A DNA stretch of 42,742 nucleotides from Oscillospiraceae bacterium (GTDB lineage Bacteria > Bacillota > Clostridia > Oscillospirales > SIG627), in NCBI GenBank assembly GCA_015063985.1, contig SVTC01000020.1, positions 1 through 42,742 on the forward strand, written 5' to 3'. Below, one piece after another: positions 6,967 through 14,529 of this stretch (positions are counted from its first letter, which is position 1; every line of letters starts with the position of its first letter). Position numbers and translations under genes: made by a program. The notes under the pieces are model-generated. The model saw only the letters and a list, made by a program, of their open reading frames with translations, was not told the origin of the DNA and searched no databases.

Positions 6967-7821
6967 CTATATATTTAAGAACACGACTGACACGATTCCC
7001 AAAGCAAGACCGATATTCTGGAACAGTGTCATTTTTTCCTTGTAGATAAAAAGGGAAACCAAGAAGGTTGCGATTATTCCGCCTGCGGAAATAAGGGGAA
7101 ACATTATAAATTCAGGCATTTTGTTGGTCTTAAGCATCATTACAAACAGATTAACAATACCGTTTGCGACACCGCATATAAGCCACAGATACCAGCCGAC
7201 GTTAATTTCTCTTACGACCTGCTTTCTCTCTTTTGCAAGGGCGAGCGCGAACATCATTATCGCAGAGAAAAGATAAGCTAAAATCATAAACTCGCTTTTA
7301 AAGCCGCCTGAGAATCTGTCCTGCTGCATCATCTGGAAGGTGGAGCAAAGACCGTTGCCCAAAAATGCCAAAAAGGCATAGATGCCCCACTTAACACTCA
7401 TGCGCTTGCCGCCCTTTTTATTCAGGTTGATAAAGACAAGAGAAACGAGCAAAAATGCAATACCTACAAACAGGAATTTACTGGGCTTCGCATCGCCGAA
7501 AAAGCCGTAGACCGTGGGGACCATAAGGGAATACTGTATCATAAGAGAGGTCAAGGCAAGAGGACCTTCCTCTATTGCAAGTATTGAGAATATAACGGAC
7601 ACGCTATAGCTTATTGCGAAAAGAGCAGAGTACGGTATAAGCTCCGCTTTAAACTCCAAGCTACCGCCGGATGTAAACAAAAATACAACGAGTGCTATAA
7701 GCGCCGACATTGCACCAAAGCCGTATGCACCGTTTGTAATCTTAAGATTGTATGATTTCTTTGCCATCTGCTGAACGGTCACACCGATGATAACAGAGGA
7801 AAGAAGCACTGTATTTAACAT
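6967..7821 (-). CDS. DMT-superfamily (EamA-like) membrane transporter
   Basis: A 284-residue integral membrane protein with about ten hydrophobic helices in two similar halves, the layout of drug/metabolite transporters, which exchange small metabolites or sugars across the cytoplasmic membrane. The late segment ISAGGIIATFLVSLFIYKEK resembles the conserved end of EamA repeats. An in-frame GTG at 7830 overlaps the ribosome binding site, so the ATG at 7821, six bases after GAGGTG, is chosen. It is divergent from the PocR-AraC gene at 7938, suggesting that the sensor controls import or export of its own ligand. The substrate is unknown. Confidence 0.82.
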   Translation of the reverse strand: MLNTVLLSSVIIGVTVQQMAKKSYNLKITNGAYGFGAMSALIALVVFLFTSGGSLEFKAELIPYSALFAISYSVSVIFSILAIEEGPLALTSLMIQYSLMVPTVYGFFGDAKPSKFLFVGIAFLLVSLVFINLNKKGGKRMSVKWGIYAFLAFLGNGLCSTFQMMQQDRFSGGFKSEFMILAYLFSAIMMFALALAKERKQVVREINVGWYLWLICGVANGIVNLFVMMLKTNKMPEFIMFPLISAGGIIATFLVSLFIYKEKMTLFQNIGLALGIVSVVFLNI

Positions 7822-7888
7822 ATTTTTCACCTCGAATATATTCTACTGCTTTATCAGAAAAAAATAAATGCAAAATCGTCACAAAATA

Positions 7889-7917
7889 TTGTACTTTCTT
7901 CCCAAATGTGGTAATAT
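7889..7917 (+). promoter_or_regulatory. Promoter of the PocR-AraC gene
   Basis: TTGTAC (7889-7894), 17 bp, TAATAT (7912-7917). Confidence 0.6.
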
Positions 7918-7937
7918 TTTAACATAGAGGTGATTAC

Positions 7938-8699
7938 GTGCTTATAAAATACGACCTGCCGAGACTGATACAGATCCTTACCGACTTTGCAAGACTTACA
8001 GGGGTCAAAATGAATTTTTGTGACAGCGATGGCAAAGCGCTGACGGATATCAAATACAGTGACGATTATTGCTCCCATTTACAAAAGGATGCGGAGAATC
8101 TAATTAGATGCAGATGCTCTGATGCACTGCTGTTACAAAAGTGCAAAAGGAGCAAGCGTATAGAAATGCATATATGTTATGCGGGGCTGTGTGACCTGGC
8201 TATGCCGATCATAAAGCATCACACGGTTGTGGGTTATCTTATAATGGGCAGAATTCAGACAAGCCTCACCCATTATAAAGAAATAAAGGGGATCACACCG
8301 CCGCCGTTTTTTAATGACAGCAAGCTTGAAAGCCTTGTGGGATTGTTACCGCAGATACTCTTTGAAACTGCGATCGAGATCAAGGAGGGCGGTTTAATAA
8401 GCGAGGTCACGGATCACATTGACAAGAATTTAGACGGAGAGTTGTGCGTAGGCTCTATATGCGAGATTTTCCACGTTTCCAAAAACAGACTGTACCGAGA
8501 GTTTCACGATGATTTGGGAACTACTGTAAACGAGTATATACTCACAACAAGGTTAAAACGTGCAAAAAAGCTACTTTCAGAATCGGCAGAGACGGTGTAC
8601 AGAATAGCGGAGCTTGTAGGCATACCGAACTACAGTTATTTTTGCAGAGTGTTTAAAAAAAGATTCGGATCAACACCGGGTGAATACAGACGGGGCTGA
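7938..8699 (+). CDS. PocR-domain AraC-family regulator
   Basis: 253 residues from a GTG with AGAGGTG six bases upstream. Residues ~5-150 form a PocR ligand-binding domain: FARLTGV, then the Cys-rich segment CSHLQKDAENLIRCRCSDAL, and HICYAGLCDLAMPI. In Salmonella this domain senses 1,2-propanediol. Residues ~155-253 form the AraC helix-turn-helix pair (ELCVGSICEIFHVSKNRLYR; VYRIAELVGIPNYSYFCRVFKK). Divergent transcription from the EamA transporter points to joint regulation. A small hydroxylated metabolite as ligand is inference from the domain family. Confidence 0.85.
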   Translation: MLIKYDLPRLIQILTDFARLTGVKMNFCDSDGKALTDIKYSDDYCSHLQKDAENLIRCRCSDALLLQKCKRSKRIEMHICYAGLCDLAMPIIKHHTVVGYLIMGRIQTSLTHYKEIKGITPPPFFNDSKLESLVGLLPQILFETAIEIKEGGLISEVTDHIDKNLDGELCVGSICEIFHVSKNRLYREFHDDLGTTVNEYILTTRLKRAKKLLSESAETVYRIAELVGIPNYSYFCRVFKKRFGSTPGEYRRG

Positions 8700-8817
8700 G
8701 TAAGGTATAGGTGTGCTTTTTGCCGACCTTGATGAGATGCTTTAGTTCGGTTTTCAAGCTTGCAGTCAAAGCGATGGCAGAGTCGGACGTCAACGCCCTT
8801 GGGGAATGTGCGGCTTT

Positions 8818-9591
8818 TTAAGACTGTTTGGAGCGCTCTTTTTTGTAACGCCCCGGTGTGGTGGCTTCCTTTTGCTTGAACTGCCGTATAAAATGCTCTT
8901 TATTTTCATAACCGCATAGCTCCGCCGCTTTTGCAACGGTAATTTCGGGAATTAAAAGCAGTCTTTTTGCCAGTTCTATTCGTGAGGCAATGACGTCGTC
9001 AATGCAGCTGGTGTTAAAGGCCTTGCGATATAGAAGCTGCAGCTGAGATCTGCTCAGAGCTACTCTTTTTGCCATATTATCCACTGTCCAGGGAAATTGT
9101 GGGTTGCTTTTAACGTCGTTTCTTAAGTGGATCAGCTCGGGAAGGTGCTCTACTTGGGGAGTGCGTATGCAAGCCTTCAGTGCCAGCAAAAACGCCCGTC
9201 CCAGATGGGAGGCAATGCTCTGACTTAGGGGCGAATCCGGTACCGGACAATTGGAGATCAGATCCAATATATTGGTTATCAGGGCATAATGATCTATTCT
9301 TATAACGGTGGAAAAGGGAATGTCGGAAAATTCCAGCTTCTCCGCGGCGTTATCAAAATCAAAATGAATGAAATCGTGTACGAATTTCCCGCTTGTGGAA
9401 TAGTATTTTTGATGGGCGAATCTATCCAGTACAACGGCATCGCCGATATCGACAGAAAAGGCTCCGTTATCGGTAACAAGCATAGACGGGGATTTAAATA
9501 AGACGAAAAGGTAATGGTCTTCTCCGTCGGGATAGTCCCAGACAAAATTCTCCGGAAGCGTCATATTGGACATCAGCTTGATTATTTTCAA
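8818..9591 (-). CDS. AraC-family transcriptional regulator
   Basis: 257 residues beginning at TTG (9591) with GAGGTG seven bases upstream. The N-terminal cupin-like sensor (VTDNGAFSVDIGDAVVLDRFAHQKYY) is followed by a C-terminal AraC DNA-binding domain (TVDNMAKRVALSRSQLQLLYRK; VAKAAELCGYENKEHFIRQFKQ, TTPGRYKK). It is divergent from the GH36-like gene at 9739 and likely controls the GH36/GH42 operon. The 8700-8817 gap shows nothing clear. Confidence 0.87.
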   Translation of the reverse strand: MKIIKLMSNMTLPENFVWDYPDGEDHYLFVLFKSPSMLVTDNGAFSVDIGDAVVLDRFAHQKYYSTSGKFVHDFIHFDFDNAAEKLEFSDIPFSTVIRIDHYALITNILDLISNCPVPDSPLSQSIASHLGRAFLLALKACIRTPQVEHLPELIHLRNDVKSNPQFPWTVDNMAKRVALSRSQLQLLYRKAFNTSCIDDVIASRIELAKRLLLIPEITVAKAAELCGYENKEHFIRQFKQKEATTPGRYKKERSKQS

Positions 9592-9611
9592 TGAGTATCA
9601 CCTCAAAAACA

Positions 9612-9640
9612 ATTATATAGCTATTGAAGGCGCTTGTCAA
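9612..9640 (-). promoter_or_regulatory. Consensus promoter of the AraC gene at 8818-9591
   Basis: On the minus strand, TTGACA (9640-9635), 17 bp, TATAAT (9617-9612). Confidence 0.75.
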
Positions 9641-9681
9641 TAATAGCGGACGATACGTCAATTTTTTTGGAGAATAAACAA

Positions 9682-9710
9682 TTGTATTTTACGGGCTTAA
9701 AAAGTAAAAT
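9682..9710 (+). promoter_or_regulatory. Promoter of the GH36/GH42 operon
   Basis: TTGTAT (9682-9687), 17 bp, TAAAAT (9705-9710). Confidence 0.6.
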
Positions 9711-9738
9711 AAAGGCGATAAGCTTATTATGAGAGGTA

Positions 9739-11343
9739 ATGAAAGTGGAGTTAAGAGCACCTGACCTTGTGACCTTATATTCAGACGGAGCAGTGATGTG
9801 CTCAAGGGGAGAAGGCATCCGCGAGGACAGAGCCAGCGTCCGATACGAGATGGAAAACGACGGTCTCAGGGTATTTGTTAAATCGGCTTTAGGCGTTCGG
9901 TACCTGCGGATGGATTGGGCGTGTACGAGAGGAAGCGATGTAAAGGTATTGGGAGATGCCTGGGAGAGAAGCTACGGAAATCTTGCCTGGAACACAGTAT
10001 GTCCCGAGCGTTGTATGCCTTGGTATATGGCTATATCCAACGGAAGCGATCAAGACCCCGATACGACTCATCGGTTTACCGAGTGCTTCGGCGTGGGAGT
10101 GCAGCCAAACTCCCTTGCGTTCTGGCAGTATACGGGTGACTTTTTGACGCTTTGGCTGGATATTCGTAACGGCGGAATGTCGACCCTGCTGGGAGAAAGA
10201 GAGCTTTGTGCGGCAACCGTATATTTTCGTGAATACTTAGGTGTTCGTGCTTTTTCCGCGGTAAGAGATTTTGCACGCGTTATGTCTTGGCAGCCGAGGC
10301 TTGCAAGCCATAAGGTATTCGGCTCCAATAATTGGTATTATGCTTACGGTAAAAGCTCGCAGGAGGAAATACTCAACGATACAAGGCTGATAGTGAGCCT
10401 ATGCGAAAGGGCGCAGGGAAAGCCGTATATGGTGATAGACGACGGTTGGCAGCCCAATTCCTGTGATGCACCGTGGGACAGAGGAAACAAAAGCTTCCCC
10501 GATATGGCAGGCCTGGCAAGAAAAATGAAGGCTTTGGGTGCGCGCCCGGGGATTTGGGTAAGATGCCTTGTAAATGCAAAAAAATCCGAGCTGACAAAAG
10601 ATATAAACGATAGAGCACAGCTTTATCTCTCCAAAAATCCCAATGTTTTGGATCCCTCTCATCCCGAGGTGATAGAATACGTATCCAATACGGTGAAACG
10701 CTTTGTTGATTGGGGATATGAGCTTATTAAGCACGATTATACCGCTTACGATATTCTCGGCGGATACTGTAACGGGCGCAGAGATACGGCAACGGATGAC
10801 GGTTGGTGCTTTTACGATCGGACGAGGACCACGGCGGAGATAATTAAAGGCTTGTATTCTGCAATTCAGGAGAGTGCGGGAGACGCTATAGTAATAGGCT
10901 GCAACACAATAAGTCATCTTTGTGCGGGGATACACCAATTGAACCGTACGGGAGACGACACCAGCGGCAGAGATTTTCAAAGGACCTTGACTATGGGGGT
11001 CAATACATTGGCGTTTCGTCTGCCTCAGCACAATAGCTTTTATGGGGTGGATGCCGATTGCGTGGGGATCACCGAAAAGATCCCGTGGGAGAAGAACCGT
11101 CAATGGTTAGAGCTTCTTGCAAGAAGCTCAACGCCGTTGTTTGTTTCCGTAAAGCCCGACCTGCTATCCGAGGAACAAACGGAGGAATTGAAGGACGCCT
11201 TTGCCGTTGCTTCTTTGCAGGAGGACGAAATGATCCCCGTGGATTGGATGGAGACCACCACACCGAGCAGATATTTGGTCAACGGAAAAGAAGTACGCTT
11301 TAAATGGTATACCGAAAAGGGAAACGAGTCCTTTGCTCCGTAA
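9739..11343 (+). CDS. GH36/GH27-like alpha-galactosidase family protein
   Basis: 534 residues, cytoplasmic. Clan GH-D enzymes remove alpha-linked galactose (or GalNAc and similar sugars) by retention. An N-terminal beta-sandwich (~1-190) precedes the barrel with IDDGWQ (233-238), DPSHPEVIEY (305-314), the nucleophile-type KHDYT (Asp333) and NRTGDD (402-407), which supplies the acid/base Asp. It is shorter than typical ~700-residue GH36 enzymes and lacks most of the C-terminal sheet. The ATG at 9739 is only two bases from GAGAGG; an in-frame GTG at 9745 has better spacing, so the start is uncertain by two codons. It forms an operon with the GH42-like gene 31 bp downstream. Confidence 0.85.
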   Translation: MKVELRAPDLVTLYSDGAVMCSRGEGIREDRASVRYEMENDGLRVFVKSALGVRYLRMDWACTRGSDVKVLGDAWERSYGNLAWNTVCPERCMPWYMAISNGSDQDPDTTHRFTECFGVGVQPNSLAFWQYTGDFLTLWLDIRNGGMSTLLGERELCAATVYFREYLGVRAFSAVRDFARVMSWQPRLASHKVFGSNNWYYAYGKSSQEEILNDTRLIVSLCERAQGKPYMVIDDGWQPNSCDAPWDRGNKSFPDMAGLARKMKALGARPGIWVRCLVNAKKSELTKDINDRAQLYLSKNPNVLDPSHPEVIEYVSNTVKRFVDWGYELIKHDYTAYDILGGYCNGRRDTATDDGWCFYDRTRTTAEIIKGLYSAIQESAGDAIVIGCNTISHLCAGIHQLNRTGDDTSGRDFQRTLTMGVNTLAFRLPQHNSFYGVDADCVGITEKIPWEKNRQWLELLARSSTPLFVSVKPDLLSEEQTEELKDAFAVASLQEDEMIPVDWMETTTPSRYLVNGKEVRFKWYTEKGNESFAP

Positions 11344-11374
11344 GAGCAAAGGCGAGAATAATGGAGGAATATTA

Positions 11375-13258
11375 ATGAAAAAAGCATTCAGGATCGGCTG
11401 GAACAGATATTATGACCAAGCACAGTTTGAAAAGCATTTAAGCTTTATTCAAAAGAATATCGACGTGGTGGACGAGATCACCTTATTTACCGAATGCAGC
11501 CATAATGCTTATCTGACTCTTGAGGATCATTTTGAAAATGCAAGGATCATAAGAGATAGGATCAAGCGGTACCAAAGTATAGGAGTGCGATCGGTGGGAA
11601 TAAACGTGCTCAATACCATCGGGCATACGGACGAGGCGTGGGACGTTTTCCCAAAAGCGCCTATGCAGCACGTTGTGGGCAAAAACGGCAAAGAATCAAA
11701 GACCTGTCTTTGCTATTCAAGCAAGGAGTTTCTTGATTACATATCGAAAAAATACGCTCTTTATGCAGACACGGGTGCGGATTTTATATGGACGGACGAT
11801 GATATCCGAACTCAATGGCACGAGGTGAGCGACAGCTGCTACTGTCGGGGCTGTATCGCTTTGTTCAATGAGAAAACAGGTGGCTCTTACGACAGAGAAG
11901 GATTGGTTGAGGAGCTGGAGAAAAACAAGGAATTAAGCCTTCGCTGGGATGGCTTCCGCAGCGACTTGATAAAACACCTTCTTGTTACGGTAAAAAATGC
12001 CGTCAGAGCTGTGGCTCCCGGCATTAAGATCGGTTTTATGAGCGGGCCTCAAAACGCAAGGGCTGATTGGATGGATGCAAGCGATTCAACCAAAGGCCGT
12101 CCCGGAGGAGGAGTATACGGCTTTTATACCGATGAGACTCCGATCACTCTTTTTGAAAAGGGCTTTGTAGTGAGCGGAGAGCTGCAGCATTATTCAAGTA
12201 AGGTCAATGATATCCAATATGAAATGGAGAATTTCAATTATCAGCCCTTACGAAAATCCGTTCACGCTTGTGAGCTGGAGGCGACCCAGGCAATAATGAG
12301 TGCTTGCAACGGAATACTTTTTAACGTTCATCACTTTGACGACAGAGAGGATCTTATGCCGATGATCAGAGCTTGTGCCGATAAGTGGGACGTTTTGTGC
12401 AAGCTGAACGACGGTTGCGGAAGGATGGGCGTTTACTGTGTGGACAGTGTTACCGCGCTGAGGCTGAGTGAGCTGGGGATCCCGACCACGGGAATCAATG
12501 AAAACGCCGCGGCAGCCTTCGTAGTAGGTAAGGAATGGGAGGAGCTGAGCGATGCGCAGATAGCCGATATCCTGCAAATGAACGTTATGACCGATGGAAA
12601 AGGCTTGGATATTCTTTGTAGGAGAGGATTTGAAAAGGAGTGCGGCGGACGAATTAAAAAAGAATACTCTAACGGTATGGCGCAACGTTTTTCGGATCAC
12701 CCCCTGAACGGTGATTTCAAGGGCTATTACAGAGATCTTTATATGACCTATTACAAGGAAAGCAACGCCTATGAGCTGGAGCACGCGGAGGGTGGGGAAT
12801 CTTTAGCCAAGCTTGAGACTGTCACTCATAAACCTATGGGCTCTTGTGCTTATATTTATCAAAGAGCGGACGGCACCAGGTTTGCCGCGGACGGATATCT
12901 TATGCCCCGTCAAATGTGCAGCTATGCCAAGCGCGCTCAGGTTACAAGGGTATTGGATTGGCTTTCGGGAGCCAAGCTTCCCGTAAGAATAGATGAGTCA
13001 CTGAGGGTAGTCCCCGTGGTTACGGCAAATGCCGAGGGCGGTATGACCCTTATGCTTACCAACGCCTCCTTTGATAAAACGGGAAGCTTTGTGTGTAAAG
13101 TTCGAGGTGAGGGAGAATTTTGTTTGATAGATCGAGACGGAAACCTGACTCCCGTTGAGTGCAGCTGTGAAAATGGAGTCAGCTCGATATCCATTGGTAA
13201 TATTGATGCATGGAATTACGTTCTTCTGACCAATAGAGTGCAAGATAAGGATGAATAA
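11375..13258 (+). CDS. GH42-like three-domain glycoside hydrolase
   Basis: 627 residues; the start is the ATG at 11375 after GGAGGAAT, not the in-frame ATG at 11333 that overlaps the previous gene. Residues ~1-370 look like a clan-A-type barrel with IWTDDDIRTQWH followed by a Cys-pair motif CYCRGC. The middle third (VYCVDSVTALRLSELGIPTTG, VMTDGKGLDILCRRGFEKECG) resembles the trimerisation domain of GH42 beta-galactosidases, and a beta domain closes the chain. The protein at 14530-16467 is a divergent paralogue with the same order. Substrate uncertain; beta-galactoside or beta-mannoside activity would fit. Confidence 0.75.
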   Translation: MKKAFRIGWNRYYDQAQFEKHLSFIQKNIDVVDEITLFTECSHNAYLTLEDHFENARIIRDRIKRYQSIGVRSVGINVLNTIGHTDEAWDVFPKAPMQHVVGKNGKESKTCLCYSSKEFLDYISKKYALYADTGADFIWTDDDIRTQWHEVSDSCYCRGCIALFNEKTGGSYDREGLVEELEKNKELSLRWDGFRSDLIKHLLVTVKNAVRAVAPGIKIGFMSGPQNARADWMDASDSTKGRPGGGVYGFYTDETPITLFEKGFVVSGELQHYSSKVNDIQYEMENFNYQPLRKSVHACELEATQAIMSACNGILFNVHHFDDREDLMPMIRACADKWDVLCKLNDGCGRMGVYCVDSVTALRLSELGIPTTGINENAAAAFVVGKEWEELSDAQIADILQMNVMTDGKGLDILCRRGFEKECGGRIKKEYSNGMAQRFSDHPLNGDFKGYYRDLYMTYYKESNAYELEHAEGGESLAKLETVTHKPMGSCAYIYQRADGTRFAADGYLMPRQMCSYAKRAQVTRVLDWLSGAKLPVRIDESLRVVPVVTANAEGGMTLMLTNASFDKTGSFVCKVRGEGEFCLIDRDGNLTPVECSCENGVSSISIGNIDAWNYVLLTNRVQDKDE

Positions 13259-13437
13259 GCATAAAAGCCAATGAAATAATGAGGAGCTTGTTTTCTTTGG
13301 CGTATAAGCCCGATTCCCAATGCGGGTGGGATACCTGTAAGGCAGGAGACCCCGAAGCGGAGGTGAATAAGGTGGCGGTACGTATGTTTGCTACAGTAGA
13401 ATCAATGCAGGCAACGGCGGGGTTATATTCTCTTTAA
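13255..13437 (+). pseudogene. Truncated Nif3-like gene (N-terminal remnant)
   Basis: The frame from 13255 reads IKANEIMRSLFSLA, then DTCKAGDPEAEVNKVAVRMFATVESMQA, and stops at 13435-13437 after GLYSL. This matches my recollection of the first ~60 residues of Nif3-like dinuclear-metal proteins in gut Clostridia, where DT.KAGDP....KVAV.MFATV.V precedes the metal-binding VHEPT segment. Everything from the metal site on is missing. The expected start position reads ATA (13255); the first ATG is at 13279. It overlaps the end of the GH42-like gene and was presumably co-transcribed. The recognition is by motif only. Confidence 0.6.
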
Positions 13438-13499
13438 AGTAGCTTAAGGAAAAACTGTTTGCAAAGGTATTGAACACCTTACATGGCAAAAATATATTA

Positions 13500-13547
13500 A
13501 CAAGCAATACGGATGATATGTCTGACGTATTGCTTGCTCTTTTTTAG
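13500..13547 (+). terminator. Terminator of the GH36/GH42 operon
   Basis: CAAGCAATACG (13501-13511) pairs with CGTATTGCTTG (13526-13536), followed by CTCTTTTTT. Nothing else is recognisable between 13438 and the next gene at 13629. Confidence 0.88.
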
Positions 13548-13628
13548 TGTGTCTGTATTTTGAGATTATCATACAAATAGTCGGGCTTTAAGGTCAAATC
13601 TATTTGTACACACAATTACGCTCAGCTT

Positions 13629-14381
13629 TTATTTTTTCAGCTTCGCCAGTGCGTGTAAAAGCGATGATGCATCGGAATAACCCACTTCATAAGCGATCTG
13701 AGTTAAGCTCATCCCGGCTTCGCGCAGACAAAGCGCCGTACGTTGCCGAAGCGTTTTCAAGTAGGCATAGGGGGTTGTTCCGATTTTCTTTTTAAAGCGT
13801 CGTATTAAAGCTTCTTCGCTTATATAACACCCATTGGCAAGCTCCTTTATGCTCGGTGGATCTGATATGCGGGTGTGCATCTGCTCCAATACAAAGGTGA
13901 TCATCTCGTCGTTGATAGGCTTGATATCGCTGTTTTTCAATACGTGGTTGACCAGATACAAAATACTTTCCGAGCACAGAGCGCGAAAGGAAGGATCCGA
14001 GAAGAAGTCGGACGAAAGGAAGGTCTTGCCGTAAAGGCGCTTTCCTCCTGCGACAAATACAGAGAGTGCGGCTCTTGTTGTTTCTTCTTCGCCGATGCTT
14101 GCGATCATGATCTCGTCGGTCAGCACGGGCGGGATCAGTTCAAAATCGGTGTAGGTGTGGAGTATCGGGTCATCGATAGAGCAATACGGCTCAAAATCGG
14201 CAGAGTACGGAATGAAATAAAGCCTGTCTTTTATAAAAGGAATATCCTTTCCTTTATGACGGTAGCCGCCCGTTCCGCCGTGGATGTAGTAGAGGCGGTT
14301 GATTCCGAGGTAATGAGAAAAACGCCATCCGGGATTTGGATATGCGTGGGAATAGCAGATCACACGTCCGATGCTTGACAT
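13629..14381 (-). CDS. AraC-family transcriptional regulator
   Basis: 250 residues, start supported by GGAGGTTAACCATG. The N-terminal sensor half (RLYYIHGGTGGYRHKGKDIPFIKDRLYFIP) is a cupin-like domain. The C-terminal half carries two helix-turn-helix units (SIKELANGCYISEEALIRRF; LTQIAYEVGYSDASSLLHALAK), but the second ends early and lacks the usual F...G.SP.EYR tail, so the DNA-binding domain may be slightly shortened. It is divergent from the GH42-like gene at 14530, its likely target. Confidence 0.85.
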   Translation of the reverse strand: MSSIGRVICYSHAYPNPGWRFSHYLGINRLYYIHGGTGGYRHKGKDIPFIKDRLYFIPYSADFEPYCSIDDPILHTYTDFELIPPVLTDEIMIASIGEEETTRAALSVFVAGGKRLYGKTFLSSDFFSDPSFRALCSESILYLVNHVLKNSDIKPINDEMITFVLEQMHTRISDPPSIKELANGCYISEEALIRRFKKKIGTTPYAYLKTLRQRTALCLREAGMSLTQIAYEVGYSDASSLLHALAKLKK

Positions 14382-14410
14382 GGTTAACCTCCTCGATGAT
14401 CAATTTCAAA

Positions 14411-14484
14411 CAATTATTGTTCATAATCCGTCATAGAAAAAACCAATAATTATGATATAATTATACTATGAGAGTCAATTATTG
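14411..14484. promoter_or_regulatory. Three phased CAATTATTG-type sites (putative AraC binding sites)
   Basis: CAATTATTG at 14411-14419 and 14476-14484, and the inverted near-copy CAATAATTA at 14444-14452. Spacing is 33 and 32 bp, about three helical turns, so all lie on one DNA face between the divergent AraC and GH42-like genes. For the GH42-like gene, CATAAT (14493-14498) is a plausible -10 with no -35; the last site would occupy that position, as in class II activation. Confidence 0.45.
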
Positions 14485-14488
14485 TCAA
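14460..14488 (-). promoter_or_regulatory. Consensus promoter of the AraC gene at 13629
   Basis: On the minus strand, TTGACA (14488-14483), 17 bp, TATAAT (14465-14460). One CAATTATTG site (14476-14484) lies inside it and another just downstream of the -10, a layout suited to autorepression. Confidence 0.75.
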
Positions 14489-14529
14489 TCACCATAATAA
14501 ATTGATGAAATAATAAAGGAGATAGTTTT

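Noticed and set aside
13259-13500. Possible structured non-coding RNA in the gap after the GH42-like gene
   Set aside because: The G-rich stretch reads in frame as a Nif3-like N-terminus, which explains it better than any known RNA family.
13444-13548. Short open frame reading LKEKLFAKVLNTLHG...
   Set aside because: It has no start codon and runs through the terminator hairpin, so it is unlikely to be translated.
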